From Cymodocea nodosa (Eukaryota; Streptophyta; Magnoliopsida; Alismatales; Cymodoceaceae): DNA of 64,000 bases. Position numbers and translations under genes: made by a program. Positions 1-11,106 of the stretch are shown here, in pieces. Each line of letters starts with the position of its first letter. Position 1 is the first letter of the stretch. The DNA is taken from the NCBI GenBank assembly GCA_036874045.1, contig JAZBRI010000003.1, positions 7,080,501-7,144,500 on the forward strand, written 5' to 3'. The notes under the pieces were generated by a model. That model was given only the letters and a program-made list of their open reading frames with translations, searched no databases and was not told where the DNA came from.

Positions 1-184
1 AAAAGAAAAGGAAGGAGAATAGAAGGAGAGATTAAGGCAAAGATAGAGCTGCCTGGATTGTATTCCTCGTTGATCTATAAATGTACAATTACACACATAT
101 ATATATAAGAAAGGTGGACAACTTGTACCACCTATATATTACCATAAAAGATACATTACACATAAAGGAATTTATTCTCTAACA
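1..184 (+). mobile_element. 3' tail of a Ty1/copia-type LTR (partial)
   Basis: The AT-rich stretch ends in TTCTCTAACA at 184, the usual end of a Ty1/copia LTR. Directly after it the reading frame of a Ty3/gypsy integrase starts in mid-protein, without the upstream zinc-binding part. The simplest reading is that a copia element inserted into the integrase gene and only its last LTR bases fall in the window. The start of this LTR and the target duplication are outside the window, so the call is an inference. Confidence 0.35.
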
Positions 185-188
185 TCAA

Positions 189-1299
189 CGGAGCAAGGTG
201 GAGAATACCCATCCCGTCAGACTTCTCCAACCTCTTCCAATTCCATCTCGCATTTGGGAGGACATCTCTCTCGACTTTGTCGAGGGATTACCAAAGAGCA
301 AGGGCTATACCACCATTTTTGTCGTTGTCGACTGGTTGTCTAAGTTCACACATTTCCTACCATTACACCACCCCCTTCACCGCCACAACAGTCGCACACC
401 TATTCCTGGCTCAAATCGTTAGGCTACACGACTTCCCCTCGATGATCATTTTCAATCGTGATCTGGTGTTTCTAAGCACCTTTTGGAAGGAATTGTTCAA
501 GCAAGACGACACTCAACTCAACTTCATTTCAGCCTACCATCCTTAGTCGGATGGGAAGATCGAAGTGGTAAACCAGTGACTTGAGCAATACTTACGGATA
601 TTTTGCAGCCAACAACACAAGGCGTGGGTGGACTGGTTGATGTGAGCGGAATACCACCACAATAATAGTTTCAATCACTCCACCAAGTACACACCATTTG
701 AAGTTGTCTATGGGCGTCCAGCTCCAACATTAGCTGGCTATGAACCTCGTACCTGCAGAGTTGTTGCCATCGATGAGCACCTACAGCAACATGATCAGCT
801 TCTTCGCAACCTCACCACTAATCTTCAGCGTGCACAAGAGAAGATGAAGAGATTCATCGATAGTGCACGAACTAAATGACAACTTGAAGTTGGAGAATGG
901 GTTTTCGTCAAGCTTTAGCCATACCGCCAACAAACCATAACTCGTGAAGACAATCAAAAATTGGCTCCACGTTATTTTGGGCCATTACAAGTGATGGAGC
1001 GCATAGGCAGTGTGGCGTATCGTTTACAATTGCCAAGCGAATCACGCCTACATCCAATTTGTCACATATCATTGTTGAAACGTAAGGTGGGGAACCATGC
1101 AATGTCCACCACTCTTCCAACTCCGCCACCAACGCAATCGGTGTGCCAACCAGTGGAGATTCTCGATCGATGATTAGCCAAACGACGGGGACGTGCAGTT
1201 GTGGATGTCCTCGTACGTTGGGCAGGCGAAGACGGAATCGAAGCGACTTGGGAAAAAGCTAAAGATATCCGTCGAAAATGGCCGACGATACTGACGTAA
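189..1299 (+). pseudogene. Ty3/gypsy chromovirus integrase with C-terminal chromodomain (decayed)
   Basis: Retrotransposon integrase inserts the cDNA copy into the host chromosome. The visible order is the start of the catalytic core (IWEDISLDFVEGLPKSKGY, carrying the first Asp, about 255-310), the rest of the core with a frameshift near 390-400, a YGRPAPTL segment near 710, the GPY/F-like module (APRYFGPLQVMERIGSVAYRL, about 963-1028) and a chromodomain (VLVRWAGEDGIEATWE, about 1208-1255). A chromodomain fused to integrase marks a plant chromovirus; the subfamily (Reina, Tekay or similar) is not certain. In-frame stops at 544, 580 and elsewhere stand where Gln codons are expected. The zinc-binding N terminus is missing, cut by the LTR tail upstream. 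The polypurine tract and LTR follow at once, so this is the 3' end of the element. Confidence 0.85.
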
Positions 1300-1312
1300 G
1301 AAGGCGATTCTT

Positions 1313-1329
1313 AAGGGGGAGGGGAGGAA
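1313..1329 (+). other. Polypurine tract of the chromovirus
   Basis: A purine-only run (AAGGGGGAGGGGAGGAA) directly precedes TGTCAC, the expected start of the 3' LTR. It lies 14 bases after the chromodomain stop codon. This is the plus-strand primer site for reverse transcription. Confidence 0.7.
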
Positions 1330-1532
1330 TGTCACAGGCGATCACGTGCCACATCATCCATTAACCATCTTTCAATAAACTATTGTAATCTTATAATAAT
1401 CGAACCTTGGAAGGTATTGAATAGAATCTCCTTGCTTTCTATTTCAATCTTGATCCTTCCTTCTGAATGGACCACCGCAGAAGGCAACTCTTTCTCTCTA
1501 TCAATCCACGTTTCCTGGTTCTACCTCCAACA
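1330..1532 (+). mobile_element. Putative 3' LTR of the chromovirus
   Basis: It starts with TGTCAC right after the polypurine tract. CTCCAACA at 1525-1532 is one possible end, giving a short LTR of about 200 bp. The 5' LTR is outside the window, so the right edge is only a guess; the true end could be further right. Confidence 0.4.
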
Positions 1533-2689
1533 AGCATCGTGTGCCACCGTCATCAGCCACCACCAGGCATACGAGGGTCGATGCCCATGATGACTAGAAG
1601 TAAGATGACACGACGCGTAACATGCATCATCAGCGTCACCAATGCACACTGATCTATCGGTTGTTCACCCATAATTGCATAAGTTCCTCTCGTCGTAGGT
1701 GTGTGTGTTGATCACCATCGTCCCTTTAGCCAATGCAGGAAACAACGATTCATCCAATCTTCATCTAGAGCTTTCACTATTCAGCCAACAACGTATCGCC
1801 TATTTGCCCCAATTGTTGTATCATTCGTTAGAAGATCTTCTTCAATCGACATCAACCCCTATTTGGTAATTCGCCAATGTTCCCATTTTCTACTCATCGA
1901 TCCACCCATTTCTTTGCATTTATTTGCAACTATGTGATGTTTGGTTGAAATGTTATTCCATTGTAACCTAAGTGAATGGGGATTAAAAATCTTTAAACTA
2001 GTCTCCATCTTGGAGATTACAAAATGACCAATTATAAGATTATGTGATTATAGCCATAAGCTAAACCCAAATGCCTTGGACGTGATATATTATAGCTATA
2101 ATTTGATTAACCATGCACGGTAACTTTGTGAGAGGGATTCCATAATTTCAAAAATCATTGTCCAATTATCCCATTATATCTTTAATTATTCAATATTTAC
2201 TTAAAATTCACATGAACACAATTTGAATCCAACAAAAAATTCACATATACACAATTTGAATCCTATAATCCACAAGATTTTTGTTTCCCTATATGATGTG
2301 GGTCATTTTGATTATACATAATCAAGCACACCTATAGTTTAGACCAAATACTATTCTAGTGACTATTGAAGCATTGGGTCCACATGTATTGAATGAGAAA
2401 AGAAAATCCATCTCTGAACAGGATAGTGATAAGGCCCATCTAACTTTAAAAATTTTATACCAATGGAAAGAACTTATTGTAAGTATATATATAATGAAGA
2501 GAACTCTTATCATAACTAATTACTTTTAAGTTGAATGTCTTGTATTGACATCAGAACAAAGAAGATACAAACAAAACAATGTTTACATTTATAAATGAGT
2601 ATATATTTATAAGAACGAATGGTTTATATATAAGAAAGCTTCATGTATAAAAATGAAAACTTACAATACAAGATCAAATGCTAGAAATG
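1533..2689. other. Intergenic, no gene recognised
   Basis: No reading frame here resembles a known protein. At 1935-2085 there is a MITE-like stretch (GATGTTTGGTTGAAATG to AGCTAAACCCAAATGCC), but its ends do not pair well. A short direct repeat built on TTCACAT..ACACAATTTGAATCC occurs twice at about 2207-2263. Confidence 0.4.
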
Positions 2690-2722
2690 ACCTTTAAACA
2701 AGGAAATTAGTCGAAGGAAGTT

Positions 2723-2869
2723 ATGAAAGCTTTACTTCAAATTCCAAGTCTTACAAATATTGAAAAATTTAAAGTAATGACTTTATTAAAGAATGACAAC
2801 ATAGGAGATCAATTTCTAAACCTTTTGGAAGAGCTAAGAGTAAAATGGTTGAAATTTAATTTGTCTTAA
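2723..2869 (+). pseudogene. Myb/SANT-like ORF1 C-terminal fragment of a Harbinger element
   Basis: An open stretch of 48 codons ends at TAA (2867-2869). It contains LTNIEKFKVMTLL followed by LLEELRVKWLK. The pattern 'LTxxEKxKAL..L..(N)..F..LPEELRLKWL' is the usual C-terminal signature of the plant Myb/SANT-like DNA-binding protein that accompanies PIF/Harbinger transposases, where it helps the transposase bind DNA. The Myb domain itself is not recognisable upstream. Recognition is by motif memory. Confidence 0.5.
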
Positions 2870-3791
2870 ATGTTTTGTATTGCGTGTCATGATTGTTGCA
2901 TGTCATGTTATAGTTGTTTTGAAAAACATGTTATTAACAATGTTTCTAATTCCATTTGTTATAAACAATGTTTGTTACGAAGAATGTTTGATGTTATGAT
3001 ATAGAGTGAAATTTTAATTCTAATTGTTACAAAAAATGTTTAATGCATTGACTTAGAAATGCTATGTTAAACATATCATATTATGTTCATTGCTTTAAAT
3101 TTTACTCACTTATATTGCTATTCATATAGGGATTAATGTTTCCAACATATATAGATTGTTTAAAGAATTTACTTAAGGAAGAAGTACAAAAATAATGAAG
3201 AGTATTACCATTATCATGAAACATCCTTACAAGAGTTGCAAATATTTCAAATAATATGTTAATAACTACCTACTCTATTTATAGTAGAGAAAAACAAGAC
3301 TATCTTAGAAGATTATTAAATTTTTTACTATCACATCAACTGAAAGATATATAGAATGAGTTAGCATGTTTTTCTTAAATTTTATAACTTATTACAAAAT
3401 AATATTAAATAGCAACAACATCACTATAAAAGAAAAATTTATAATATTTTTTATTATTGTTAGTCAAAATCAATGGTATGGAGTAATAAATGAGTAATTT
3501 AGTTATTTAACTTTGACCAGTTAGTATCTACTTTAATGAAGTGTTTAATGCAACTTTAAAGTTAAATCCTGTATTTATAGCAAAACTTTCATTATCAATG
3601 TCTAATAGGATTCTAAAAGATTCAAATGTCTACCCATATTTTAAAATAAATTGATATTGTTGTGATTGAATTTTTCCTTACTAAATTTTATAACTATTAT
3701 GTTTATGATATTAATATAATTACATTATTGCTATTGATGAGATACATATCAAAATAATAATTTATATAAAAAAATAATGTTTAGAAATAGA

Positions 3792-4400
3792 AAAGGAGAA
3801 TTGATACAAAATGTTATGACTATATGTAAATTTGATATGAAATTTATATATGTTCTTAGTGGTTGAGAAATATTGATGACTAATGCTCAAATTCTTTATG
3901 ATGTAATTAGTAAATGTAATGTTTTTCAAGTTCTACAAGGTACAATTGGAGAATTTATTTATTTAATGATTACATTGTTCAAGTTAATTATTTTTTTCTT
4001 TAATTATATATAAGTAAGTTTTATTTTATAAATGTTGGTTATCAAAATTGACTTGAGTTTATTTATCCATATCAATGTATAAAATATCACTTGTTTAAGT
4101 ATGATAGTAATTATCTTTTAAGTAATGTTATAGAAAACTTCAATTATAGACATTTATAGTTAAGAATATTAATTAAACTTACTTTGACATTATAAAACAT
4201 TGATTTATAATTTTACAGGATCACATATCATATTTTTTTGAAACATAAGTTAAAATTGTTATTACATAATTTTTTACTTTACAATATTATTTATAAAGCT
4301 GATATGACAATTTACTTGAAGATCTACAAAATAAGTTAGTTAAATTTGATCATTCAAATGAAATTAAAATTTTTGAAAAAATACCTTTAGAAATAAATAG
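3792..4400 (+). pseudogene. PIF/Harbinger DDE transposase remnant (H1)
   Basis: Two separated pieces of a DDE_Tnp_4 type transposase remain. The first (about 3795-3950) contains RKGELIQNVMTICKFDMKF and YVLSG, then a stop where Trp is expected, then AQILYDVISK; this is the region around the first catalytic Asp. The second (about 4110-4400) is a decayed relative of the better preserved C terminus in H3 at 11107-11520: the same bases for FNYRH, RFAILQDH and FETQVKI-like segments can be followed by eye. Stops and frameshifts exclude function. Confidence 0.6.
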
Positions 4401-4826
4401 TATTGGTGAGATGAGCCAATAATAAAGAAAGAATTAACAACTAAAATTCGTAAAGATATCACCATATTTATGTAGTATGAACAAAATTTTTAAATCATTT
4501 CAAATATCTTGTATTCAAATTTTGTAAATTTCTATTTCTATTTCCATTATTGTAATGTTTTTCATTATGATATGAAGACTTATTTTGATGTTTGAATTTT
4601 ATGTTATTAAAATTTTTTTCATTCATTGTAATATTATGAAAATTTCTATTTCCTTTTCATGTTGTGCATAAATAGTTTATCATAAGAAAATGTTAGACTT
4701 TCCTGACTTTCTATGGCATATATAAACATCTTTTTTTGTTGACTTTTTGAGCTTTCTATTTTCAATAATTTTGGAATTTTCGTTTTCTATTTTTCTGAAT
4801 TTTTCATTGTACACAAACAAACTCAT

Positions 4827-5589
4827 AAATATTGTTTTGTGTTTAAATTTTCTTGTAAGACATATCACAATAAATTCAATTTATAGATTTTTGAGTACTT
4901 GTTTAATATTCAGATGTTTGTTTACACATCTCATTCCACTTAAGCAACATCAACTTCATCTACCCATACTACCTTTTCAATCCGTTTTTTATATTGATTA
5001 TGTTTTTGCTTGGTTTGAACTGAGTTGCTTTTTAAAATTTCATTTTAAGAATATTTTTCTTCATGCTATTGTAAAATTTTGTATTATCACTTATATTACT
5101 TTAAAATGCATATTTACCAATATGCTCACAGTAAAATGTTTAAGTTATTACTTTACCTTGCCTGTGAAATAATTAAATTACCTTTATTACATTTTTCTTC
5201 TTACTCAATTCAAGTTGCTATCTTTGATGTATTTAGCTATCATGAATGTAAGCCGTTTGTATCTGCTCCCTCCTACCTGTATGAACAAATCATTCCTCTT
5301 TGGAGTTCAAGAAAGATGAGAACCTTTAATCTAGTCCTCCAGAAACATGGGAGGACAAAAGTTCATGTTGGAAGCCAGTTTTGGAATTATAGTTTTCCAT
5401 AAAGCCTAGCATTTGCCTAATGCCATGTATAAGAATGTTTTATAAATGGTTTTTCTAATTCAAAGTTCAGTAACAAAATAGTTGTTCTTCAAAAGAAACC
5501 CATAACAAAACCTGTTCAAAGCTGTTACTTTCTGGAAAAGCAATTTTCAACAAAAATCACAGTTTCAAAAGCAGTTTGCAAACATACCC
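4827..5589. other. AT-rich intergenic, no gene recognised
   Basis: A 141-codon open frame (4747-5172) is rich in Phe, Leu, Ile and Ser from AT-rich DNA, matches nothing I know, and begins inside H1. The stretch 5430-5590 (AAGCAATTTTCAACAAAAATCAC, then GCAAACATACCCTTT) has the look of one end of a MITE, but no matching opposite end was found. Confidence 0.4.
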
Positions 5590-5695
5590 TTTAGCTTAAA
5601 GGGACCTTAGCTGTTGTAGAGATTGAAACAGTCACTACCAGATTAAGTAAATAAATTAGACGCGTCTGCCACTAGACCAGGCATGGAAAGCACAT
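5590..5695 (-). mobile_element. SINE-like, tRNA-derived fragment
   Basis: On the minus strand TGGTCTAGTGG (5669-5679) matches the consensus of an RNA polymerase III box A. About 40 bases downstream GTTTCAATCTC (5619-5629) resembles a decayed box B. The order and spacing suit the head of a plant SINE. It lies about 150 bases past the stop of the GILT gene and on the same strand. The full length and poly(A)/poly(T) tail were not identified. Confidence 0.35.
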
Positions 5696-5844
5696 GCATC
5701 GTTGTATGCATAACAATATCAACGATGTGCTCCTGTCACCAAGAACACTAATTGCAAACAACAGAGCTTGGAATGGCATTGCCTAGGCAAATTTCTAAAG
5801 GCCAATCAACCAAGGATATGGTAAGTCTTGTATATTTGATTGTT

Positions 5845-8019
5845 TCAAATTGTAGATGATTGCAATTGTGAAGATATAATCGCCTCATCTTCATCTTCGT
5901 AGCTTGTACGGTCAGCTTTATTTGCTTTCGTAGGAGTTGCCATTTCAAGCAATCCTTCACATGCTTTTGGTAAATCACCCTGGTAAGCCTTGCATACTTC
6001 GGTTTCAAAAGTTTCATAGTACTGCCATGCAATAGAATTTGTCCATTAGATGGGGCTCATGTGGAAGTAGATTGACAGATGTATTCCTTAGTGTAAAGCC
6101 TTGATTTTCATTGGCAAGGTACTCAAGCATGTAGTTGCATGGATCAATTATAGAATTATCAATGAAGACAACACATAATTCATTATCCTCATGTTGGAAT
6201 ATTTGTGTCTAATCCTCGTGTTATGTCAAAATGTCTTTGTCATTGATATCATTAACAAGAAAAGAAATTCCATTTAATAAATTAATTATTCAAAATAAAA
6301 AGCCCTCGAGGAAGGTAAATCAGACAACGAAATATCATCGAACAGGGTTGAAAGACCTACTTCATAAAGGGGCTTTCCATTCACTAACACCCAAGGGACA
6401 TATTTATGGGGTGGATCAAGCGCGTCTGTTTGAGCTGCATATTGCAATTCAAGCTGCAAGAATACGAAGCATATCAATCATGTCAATTGCACAATTATGT
6501 AAGAAAAGCATTATAAACTAGTAAAGTTTCTTAAGGTGAATTTGCTAATTAAGCTTTTGTAGAATTCTGGTCTGCAAATGAATTGAGTTAATAAGTAGAA
6601 TGATGCTATGCAACACTTCCTTTTTTCCGGACGAAGTGAACGTTTTCTGTTATCCTAACACACTCATCAGCTTTAAAGTTGCGAATTCTCCCGCTCTCTC
6701 TCGCTCTCTTTATGTATCCTGAAAAGACGGCTACTTTGAGATGCGAATTCTCTTAACGGGCATCGTAGACTGTCATTATACATATCAGGTCAAACCACAA
6801 GCAATGATGTCCTAAGAACACTCCTGGTCCCTTTACTTGTAACGAGTAAGCTAAATTCTAGACAACCATGCGCCCTCATCCTCAAAGAATTACGATGTTA
6901 TCATCCTACATAAACAATTATAACTTCCACGACGGATTTGTGCAAATATCTCTAAACGGGCGTAACAAATTTGTGCTTGTTTAAATGACTTGTATGTGCT
7001 GTTCATTAATTAATAAATAATAATGAATTTAGATTTACCACTCCAGTGTAATATAGAACTCTAATATGAAATCGATTGCAGGAATTCATCGGGAACTAGG
7101 ATTGTAACTTGAGAACTGATGATGGCCAGAAGAATTTAACCTGTTTCCCACGTTCACTACCACAGCAATCTGAAACAACTTGGGAGTCGAGACCAAGCTT
7201 CCCAAAACAGGACTCCCACTCTTGGTACCTGTTCTCCACAACCAACTCCTCAACACAGTAAATGAAATTGAAGTGTTCAGTCTGCAACAGGTTGATCTTG
7301 CGTATATTAGTCGAAATTAGACAACCAAAGCAGCAATAAGTTTTAACGAAATACTTCAGAAGACAATAATTTCAATGGTTCCACAATAACAAACAAGATA
7401 AGAAAAAAACATATAAGGGAAGGTTAGGATCTTGATATGAAAATAGTAGTGAACAAACAGGTGAGTCTGAAACAAAAGATCTGCGGCACAACTTCAAATG
7501 CATTGGGAAACAAATCCCCGTCGAAACGAACTAAATGCGGTGCAGGTAACAAAGTAATGAGTAAGGAAGTACCACGTTGGGCCAAGCATCGATGGCGCAC
7601 GCCTCGACGGTGTTCAGCAAGCACTCGTAGGGTCCATGCTGCAGTAATCAAATTTGCTTGTTTATTTTATCGATTCACAAACCAGGAATTTCAGTGAAGA
7701 CGAGAGAAGAGAGGAGTAGGAGCAGCGGGACCTCGCAGATGATGTTGCCCGTGGAGCGGCTGAGCTGGGCGTTTCCGTAAGGGACGAGGTCGAGGTCGAC
7801 GATGGAGATCAAGCCGTCGGCGAAGATGTTGGAGAGGTGCCTGACGATGAACCTGGAGCAGTAAGGGCAAAGTGTCTCGTAGTAGAGGGACAGGCGGACC
7901 TTCGGGGCAGAGGCGGTGGCAGATGTGCAAGGGGAAGGGGAGAAGAAGAAGAAGAAAAAGAAGAAGAAGAAGAAGAAGAGGAGGAGGGAGGAGGAGACCG
8001 GACGTTGGGAAGTGGCCAT
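5845..8019 (-). CDS. GILT: GILT-family thiol reductase, five exons, apparently intact
   Basis: Gamma-interferon-inducible lysosomal thiol reductase (GILT) family protein, which reduces disulphides in the secretory/vacuolar pathway. Exons on the minus strand are 8019-7732, 7638-7573, 7281-7141, 6453-6361 and 6021-5845 (stop TGA). All introns are GT..AG and in phase 0; the product is 254 residues, normal for plant members. The N terminus is a hydrophobic signal peptide containing about 12 consecutive Phe. The active-site CPYC is at about residues 52-55. The family signature C-Q-H-G-x2-E-C-x2-N-x4-C spans the exon 1/2 junction and reads [16 protein letters not shown], with Glu in place of Gln. 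Further hallmarks are [18 protein letters not shown] and [18 protein letters not shown]. The start was chosen because ATG at 8019 opens the signal peptide in a good context (GCCATGG). It is the only clearly intact host gene here and is flanked on both sides by transposons. Confidence 0.93.
7940..7990 (-). repeat. GAA/TTC microsatellite inside GILT exon 1
   Basis: An almost pure run of GAA (TTC on the coding strand) encodes the Phe tract of the signal peptide. It produces long spurious open frames on the plus strand (Glu/Lys/Arg-rich), which are shadows. Its length is likely to vary between individuals and would change the hydrophobic core of the signal peptide. Confidence 0.9.
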
Positions 8020-8305
8020 GGCGGATGGATTGGATACGGTTGGTGTTCGTTTTGCCGGGGAAAAACGTGTACGTCAAGTACGAGATTGTAAGTTGAGACG
8101 TAAACAAACAAGAGTAAACATAGATTAAAGACATTTGTGAGTGAAAATAGATCCTGTGATTTATAATTTCTATAAATGATGAGTTGCAAGAAAATATTGT
8201 TTATGACATCTGTAAGTAACAAACGAGAGATAATAAAAGTCATAAATCGCTTTAAGTGAACAGGAATGTCAAGTAAATTAATCTAAAAGAAAAGAGGGTA
8301 AAACA
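8020..8305 (-). promoter_or_regulatory. Probable promoter and 5' UTR of the GILT gene
   Basis: Read on the minus strand, a TATA-like stretch (TTTATAGAAATTATAAATC, about 8159-8177) lies about 140-155 bases before the ATG at 8019. The bases between hold no conflicting coding frame. The choice of TATA box is a weak inference. Confidence 0.3.
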
Positions 8306-8309
8306 AATA

Positions 8310-8373
8310 TTATATCTATATATATATAGAGAGAGAGAGAGAGAGAAAGAGATTGATATATATAGATATATAT
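8310..8373. repeat. TA/GA compound microsatellite
   Basis: (TA)n runs into (GA)n and then back to (TA)-rich sequence. It lies about 300 bases upstream of the GILT start and may mark the outer edge of its promoter region. Confidence 0.9.
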
Positions 8374-8754
8374 AACAGCAAATGAAAAAAGAGGGATTCA
8401 AGTGTATCGTTGGACTAGTCCACTGGCCTAAAATCTTACTTCGTAGATCATGAAGTTAAATTTACTCAACTTCATGAAATTAAACTTACATATCAAATAT
8501 CTTGAATAACAAAGTTAAACTTATTTAACCTCTTGAATAACGAAATTAACTTTATTTATCTTCTCACAAGGTTTTAAAAAAATAGAAAACAAAAAAAAGA
8601 AAAATGAAAGAAAAAAAGTGAAGAAAAATCCTAAGATAAGGTAGAGCATCTAAGAAGGAATTTATTATATTATTGTGGCTTTTACTAATGATAATACTCG
8701 TAAGTAACCTACTTAGATTAATTTCATCAATGAGGTTTCAAATTTTCCCTTTAA
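8374..8754. other. AT-rich intergenic, no gene
   Basis: No coding signal. At about 8440-8560 a motif of the type TTGAATAAC(A/G)AAGTTAAACTTATTTA is repeated two or three times imperfectly. The TAA at 8752-8754 serves as target duplication for H2. Confidence 0.5.
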
Positions 8755-10050
8755 GGGGGGGTTTATACACGTTAAGAATCTCTAGAAAAGAAATAAATGA
8801 AAGTGTGGAAAATTATGTAGGTGTTTATGTCAACTTGGAAACTTGAGAAAGTTAAAAAACTTTCCCAAGTATAAAAGAAAAAACTTTTCGTGATTTCAAA
8901 ATCAACTACTTCTGAAATCTCGGAAATACACCTCGACGAAGCTCGCCCGACATTCGCCAGTGCTAATCGACTTCCTTCTTGATGGCCTTCCGTTGTTCCT
9001 TGGCAACCCTAGCAGCCTCCCTCCTAGCTTGCTCCTTCCACAACTTCTCTTGGTGTTGGGTCTCCACCTTGTAAATGTAATACTTCTTGCAGACCTTCAC
9101 TTTCCTCATATAGTCCTGGCATAGCAGCTATAGCCTCCGTAGGGCTTCCCTCAGATCGTTGGTTGGAGGAGGGTTCTTCCAACTGCTAGGGTAGGAGGTG
9201 AGGTTTGGGGTGGAGGACGATGTGGTTGGTCATGGGTGGCAGAAGGGGGGTTTTGGTGTTTCGGGGTGAGAGGCTGCTCACTCCTCGAGTTGGGTTTTCC
9301 TCGACATTTGCCTGACACCCAAATGGGCTTCCAGCTACCACTTCGACAGGGAATTATAGTTCTCAGTCGAGGACAACGATGGAGACTCCTTGTCGTTGCT
9401 CATATTGGTGTCGTCTACCTTCGTCGACTCCGTCGGACACATCCCTGACGATGGTAACGACAGCTCCCTCTCTCTCTCGCCTCTTTATGTGTGTGTGTGT
9501 GTTTGTGTGCGTAATTGCAGCTATAAAATGGAATTGCTAATCTTTTTTCATTTAACTTTGGGTTCTATATGTAACTTTGTCAAATTGTTATGTTACAATA
9601 TTTGAATATTTGTATGTTGACAATTTATATTTATGTTGTAAATTTTATTTATATATTGGATGTTAGTTAACAATTTTGAAAAGTAATTGTTTGTGATGTT
9701 ATGTTCAAATAGGTAATACACAATACAATTTTTGTTCAATTTGTTTATGATATTATTAATAAATAAAAATAAGAAGAGTTGATATTTTTTCTTAAAATAT
9801 AAGTATTATAAAGTGAAGAAATAAAGTAAATTAAAATTAATTATTAGAATACTTTGATTAAAAAAATATATTTCAATTCTGAATATTCCATCTAGCACAA
9901 ACTCCCTTGTGGGAATCTTAACTTTCCTAACTTTCTAAGACGTGTACAAACAACATTGATTTTTTCAAGAATCTAGACTTTCTAATTCACAAGAATCTGA
10001 ATTTTTTATTTTCTTCATTTTTGAAATTTCCAACATGCACAAATACCTCC
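8755..10050. mobile_element. Non-autonomous PIF/Harbinger element H2 with TAA target duplication
   Basis: The left end GGGGGGGTTTATACACGTT (8755) and the reverse complement of the right end, GGAGGTATTTGTGCATGTT, form an imperfect terminal inverted repeat. Both sides carry TAA (8752-8754 and 10051-10053), the three-base duplication typical of PIF/Harbinger. The right subterminal region has TTTCCTAACTTTCT and CTAGACTTTCT repeats like those of H1. There is no transposase inside. The middle (8940-9480) is unusually GC-rich and may be captured sequence. A TG/GT microsatellite lies at about 9485-9510. Confidence 0.7.
8963..9118 (-). pseudogene. Fragment of a charged helical protein inside H2, identity unknown
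   Basis: A minus-strand open stretch ends at TAG (8963-8965). It reads MRKVKVCKKYYIYKVE and continues with a Lys/Arg/Glu-rich helix. Upstream the frame goes on past a stop with a Pro-rich part. It could be the tail of a Harbinger ORF1 or a captured piece of a host gene; I do not recognise it. GC content is higher than in the flanks. Confidence 0.3.
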
Positions 10051-10439
10051 TAAATCATCCTCATGGATAAATGTCACGTAATGAGATAGAATATCTAATA
10101 CAAATTTTATTATCTTATTATGACCCTTATTGATGACAATACTCATGAAATATTCTACATCAGAAACTAACTTCAATTCTATTTTTAGAGCACATCTTTG
10201 GGGGGGTTTGTGCTTTGAGAAACATTGGGAAACCATAGGTAAAGAAACAAGGGAAAAAGGTTTCCCCTTATTTCTTGTATTTGTGCATAACATAAATCTT
10301 GGGAAATCTTTTCCCATGATTTCCCAAGATGTGTAAAAGTTTTGCCGTCCATTGTCGAGATGAAGAGGTCTGAAACAAGGGGAAAAACCTCCATCCCTTT
10401 GCTCTTGACGAACCGTGCCTTCCTCCCGTTGACGATCAA

Positions 10440-10830
10440 CACTAGCGGTGGGAGCATGGACGGTGGCTCGGGATCGCGGGAGGAGGAGTTGCGGATGGCG
10501 GCCCGAGATCGCGGGAGGAGTTTCCGTCGGTGTTGGATGATGCAGAGGAGGTGTTGCAAACGGTGGCTCGGGATTGCCGGAGGAGTTGTTGCCTTTGGTG
10601 CTGGACGTCGTGGGAGGAGGTGTTGCAGACGGCGGCCTGAGATCGTGGGAGGAGGAGTTGTCATCGGTGCTGGATGATGCGACGGCGATCGACGCTGGCG
10701 GTGGGAGCGCGGAGGTGACAAGTGGAGACGAGGTCGGAGGCGAGGCCTTTGGATCGAGGACTAGACGCACGGGGGGAGGAGGAGGAGGAGGAGGAGGGAA
10801 GCGAGAAGGTGGAACGAGAGGACGCAGGGG
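10440..10830. repeat. GC-rich, imperfectly tandem block carried by H3
   Basis: Several copies of a unit based on GGTGGCTCGGGAT(C/T)GC(G/C)GGAGGAG followed by a GTTGGATGAT-type segment occur within about 400 bases, then a GGA run at 10770-10800. The block stands out sharply from the AT-rich window. It gives long open frames on both strands, including a 286-codon minus frame rich in Pro, Ser and Thr. These look like products of the repeat rather than a gene. It may be host sequence picked up by the transposon. Confidence 0.55.
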
Positions 10831-11106
10831 AGCAACCAATGCCCATCGTCTCGCACTCGAAGAAATGCCCATCATTTCTTTTTCTTTTTTTTTTGAAAAG
10901 GAGATTATTTGTGGCCTTGAAAAATAATGGATAGAAAGTAAAAAAGTAGAAAAATTGATGGTAAATGAAAAAGGAACGAAAGTATTTATGTTTTGTTTAC
11001 TTTTTTTAATATCTCAGAATTTAAAAAAAAATTAAAAATTTAGAATTTGGTAGATGTAGGATTTCTAAATTGTCCAGAATTTATTTCTCCATTTCGAGGT
11101 GTATGA

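Larger units (their letters stand above)
2690..4826 (+). mobile_element. Decayed PIF/Harbinger DNA transposon H1
   Basis: Two remnants typical of this superfamily occur in order on the plus strand: a Myb/SANT-like ORF1 C terminus (2723-2869) and pieces of the DDE transposase (3792-4400). The right end (4700-4826) is rich in TTTCCTGACTTTCT-type subterminal repeats and finishes with GTACACAAACAAACTC, which resembles the right ends of H2 and H3. The left terminal repeat was not found, so the left edge is approximate. The element is long dead, with stops and frameshifts throughout. Confidence 0.6.

Noticed and set aside
1701-1937. 78-codon frame with a plausible ATG
   Set aside because: No motif, no splice or promoter context; likely chance.
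4747-5172. 141-codon open frame, hydrophobic
   Set aside because: AT-rich composition, starts inside the H1 remnant, and shows no recognisable motif.
5430-5600. MITE end (GGGTATGTTTGCAAAC on the minus strand)
   Set aside because: No matching inverted end or target duplication was found nearby, so it is not listed as a feature.
7837-8128. Three overlapping plus-strand open frames rich in Glu, Lys, Arg and Gly
   Set aside because: They are shadows of the GAA/TTC repeat in GILT exon 1 on the opposite strand.
7691-8243. Alternative minus-strand frames with Ser- or Leu-rich translations
   Set aside because: Other frames of GILT exon 1 and its 5' flank; only the frame from 8019 has GILT motifs and fits the downstream exons.
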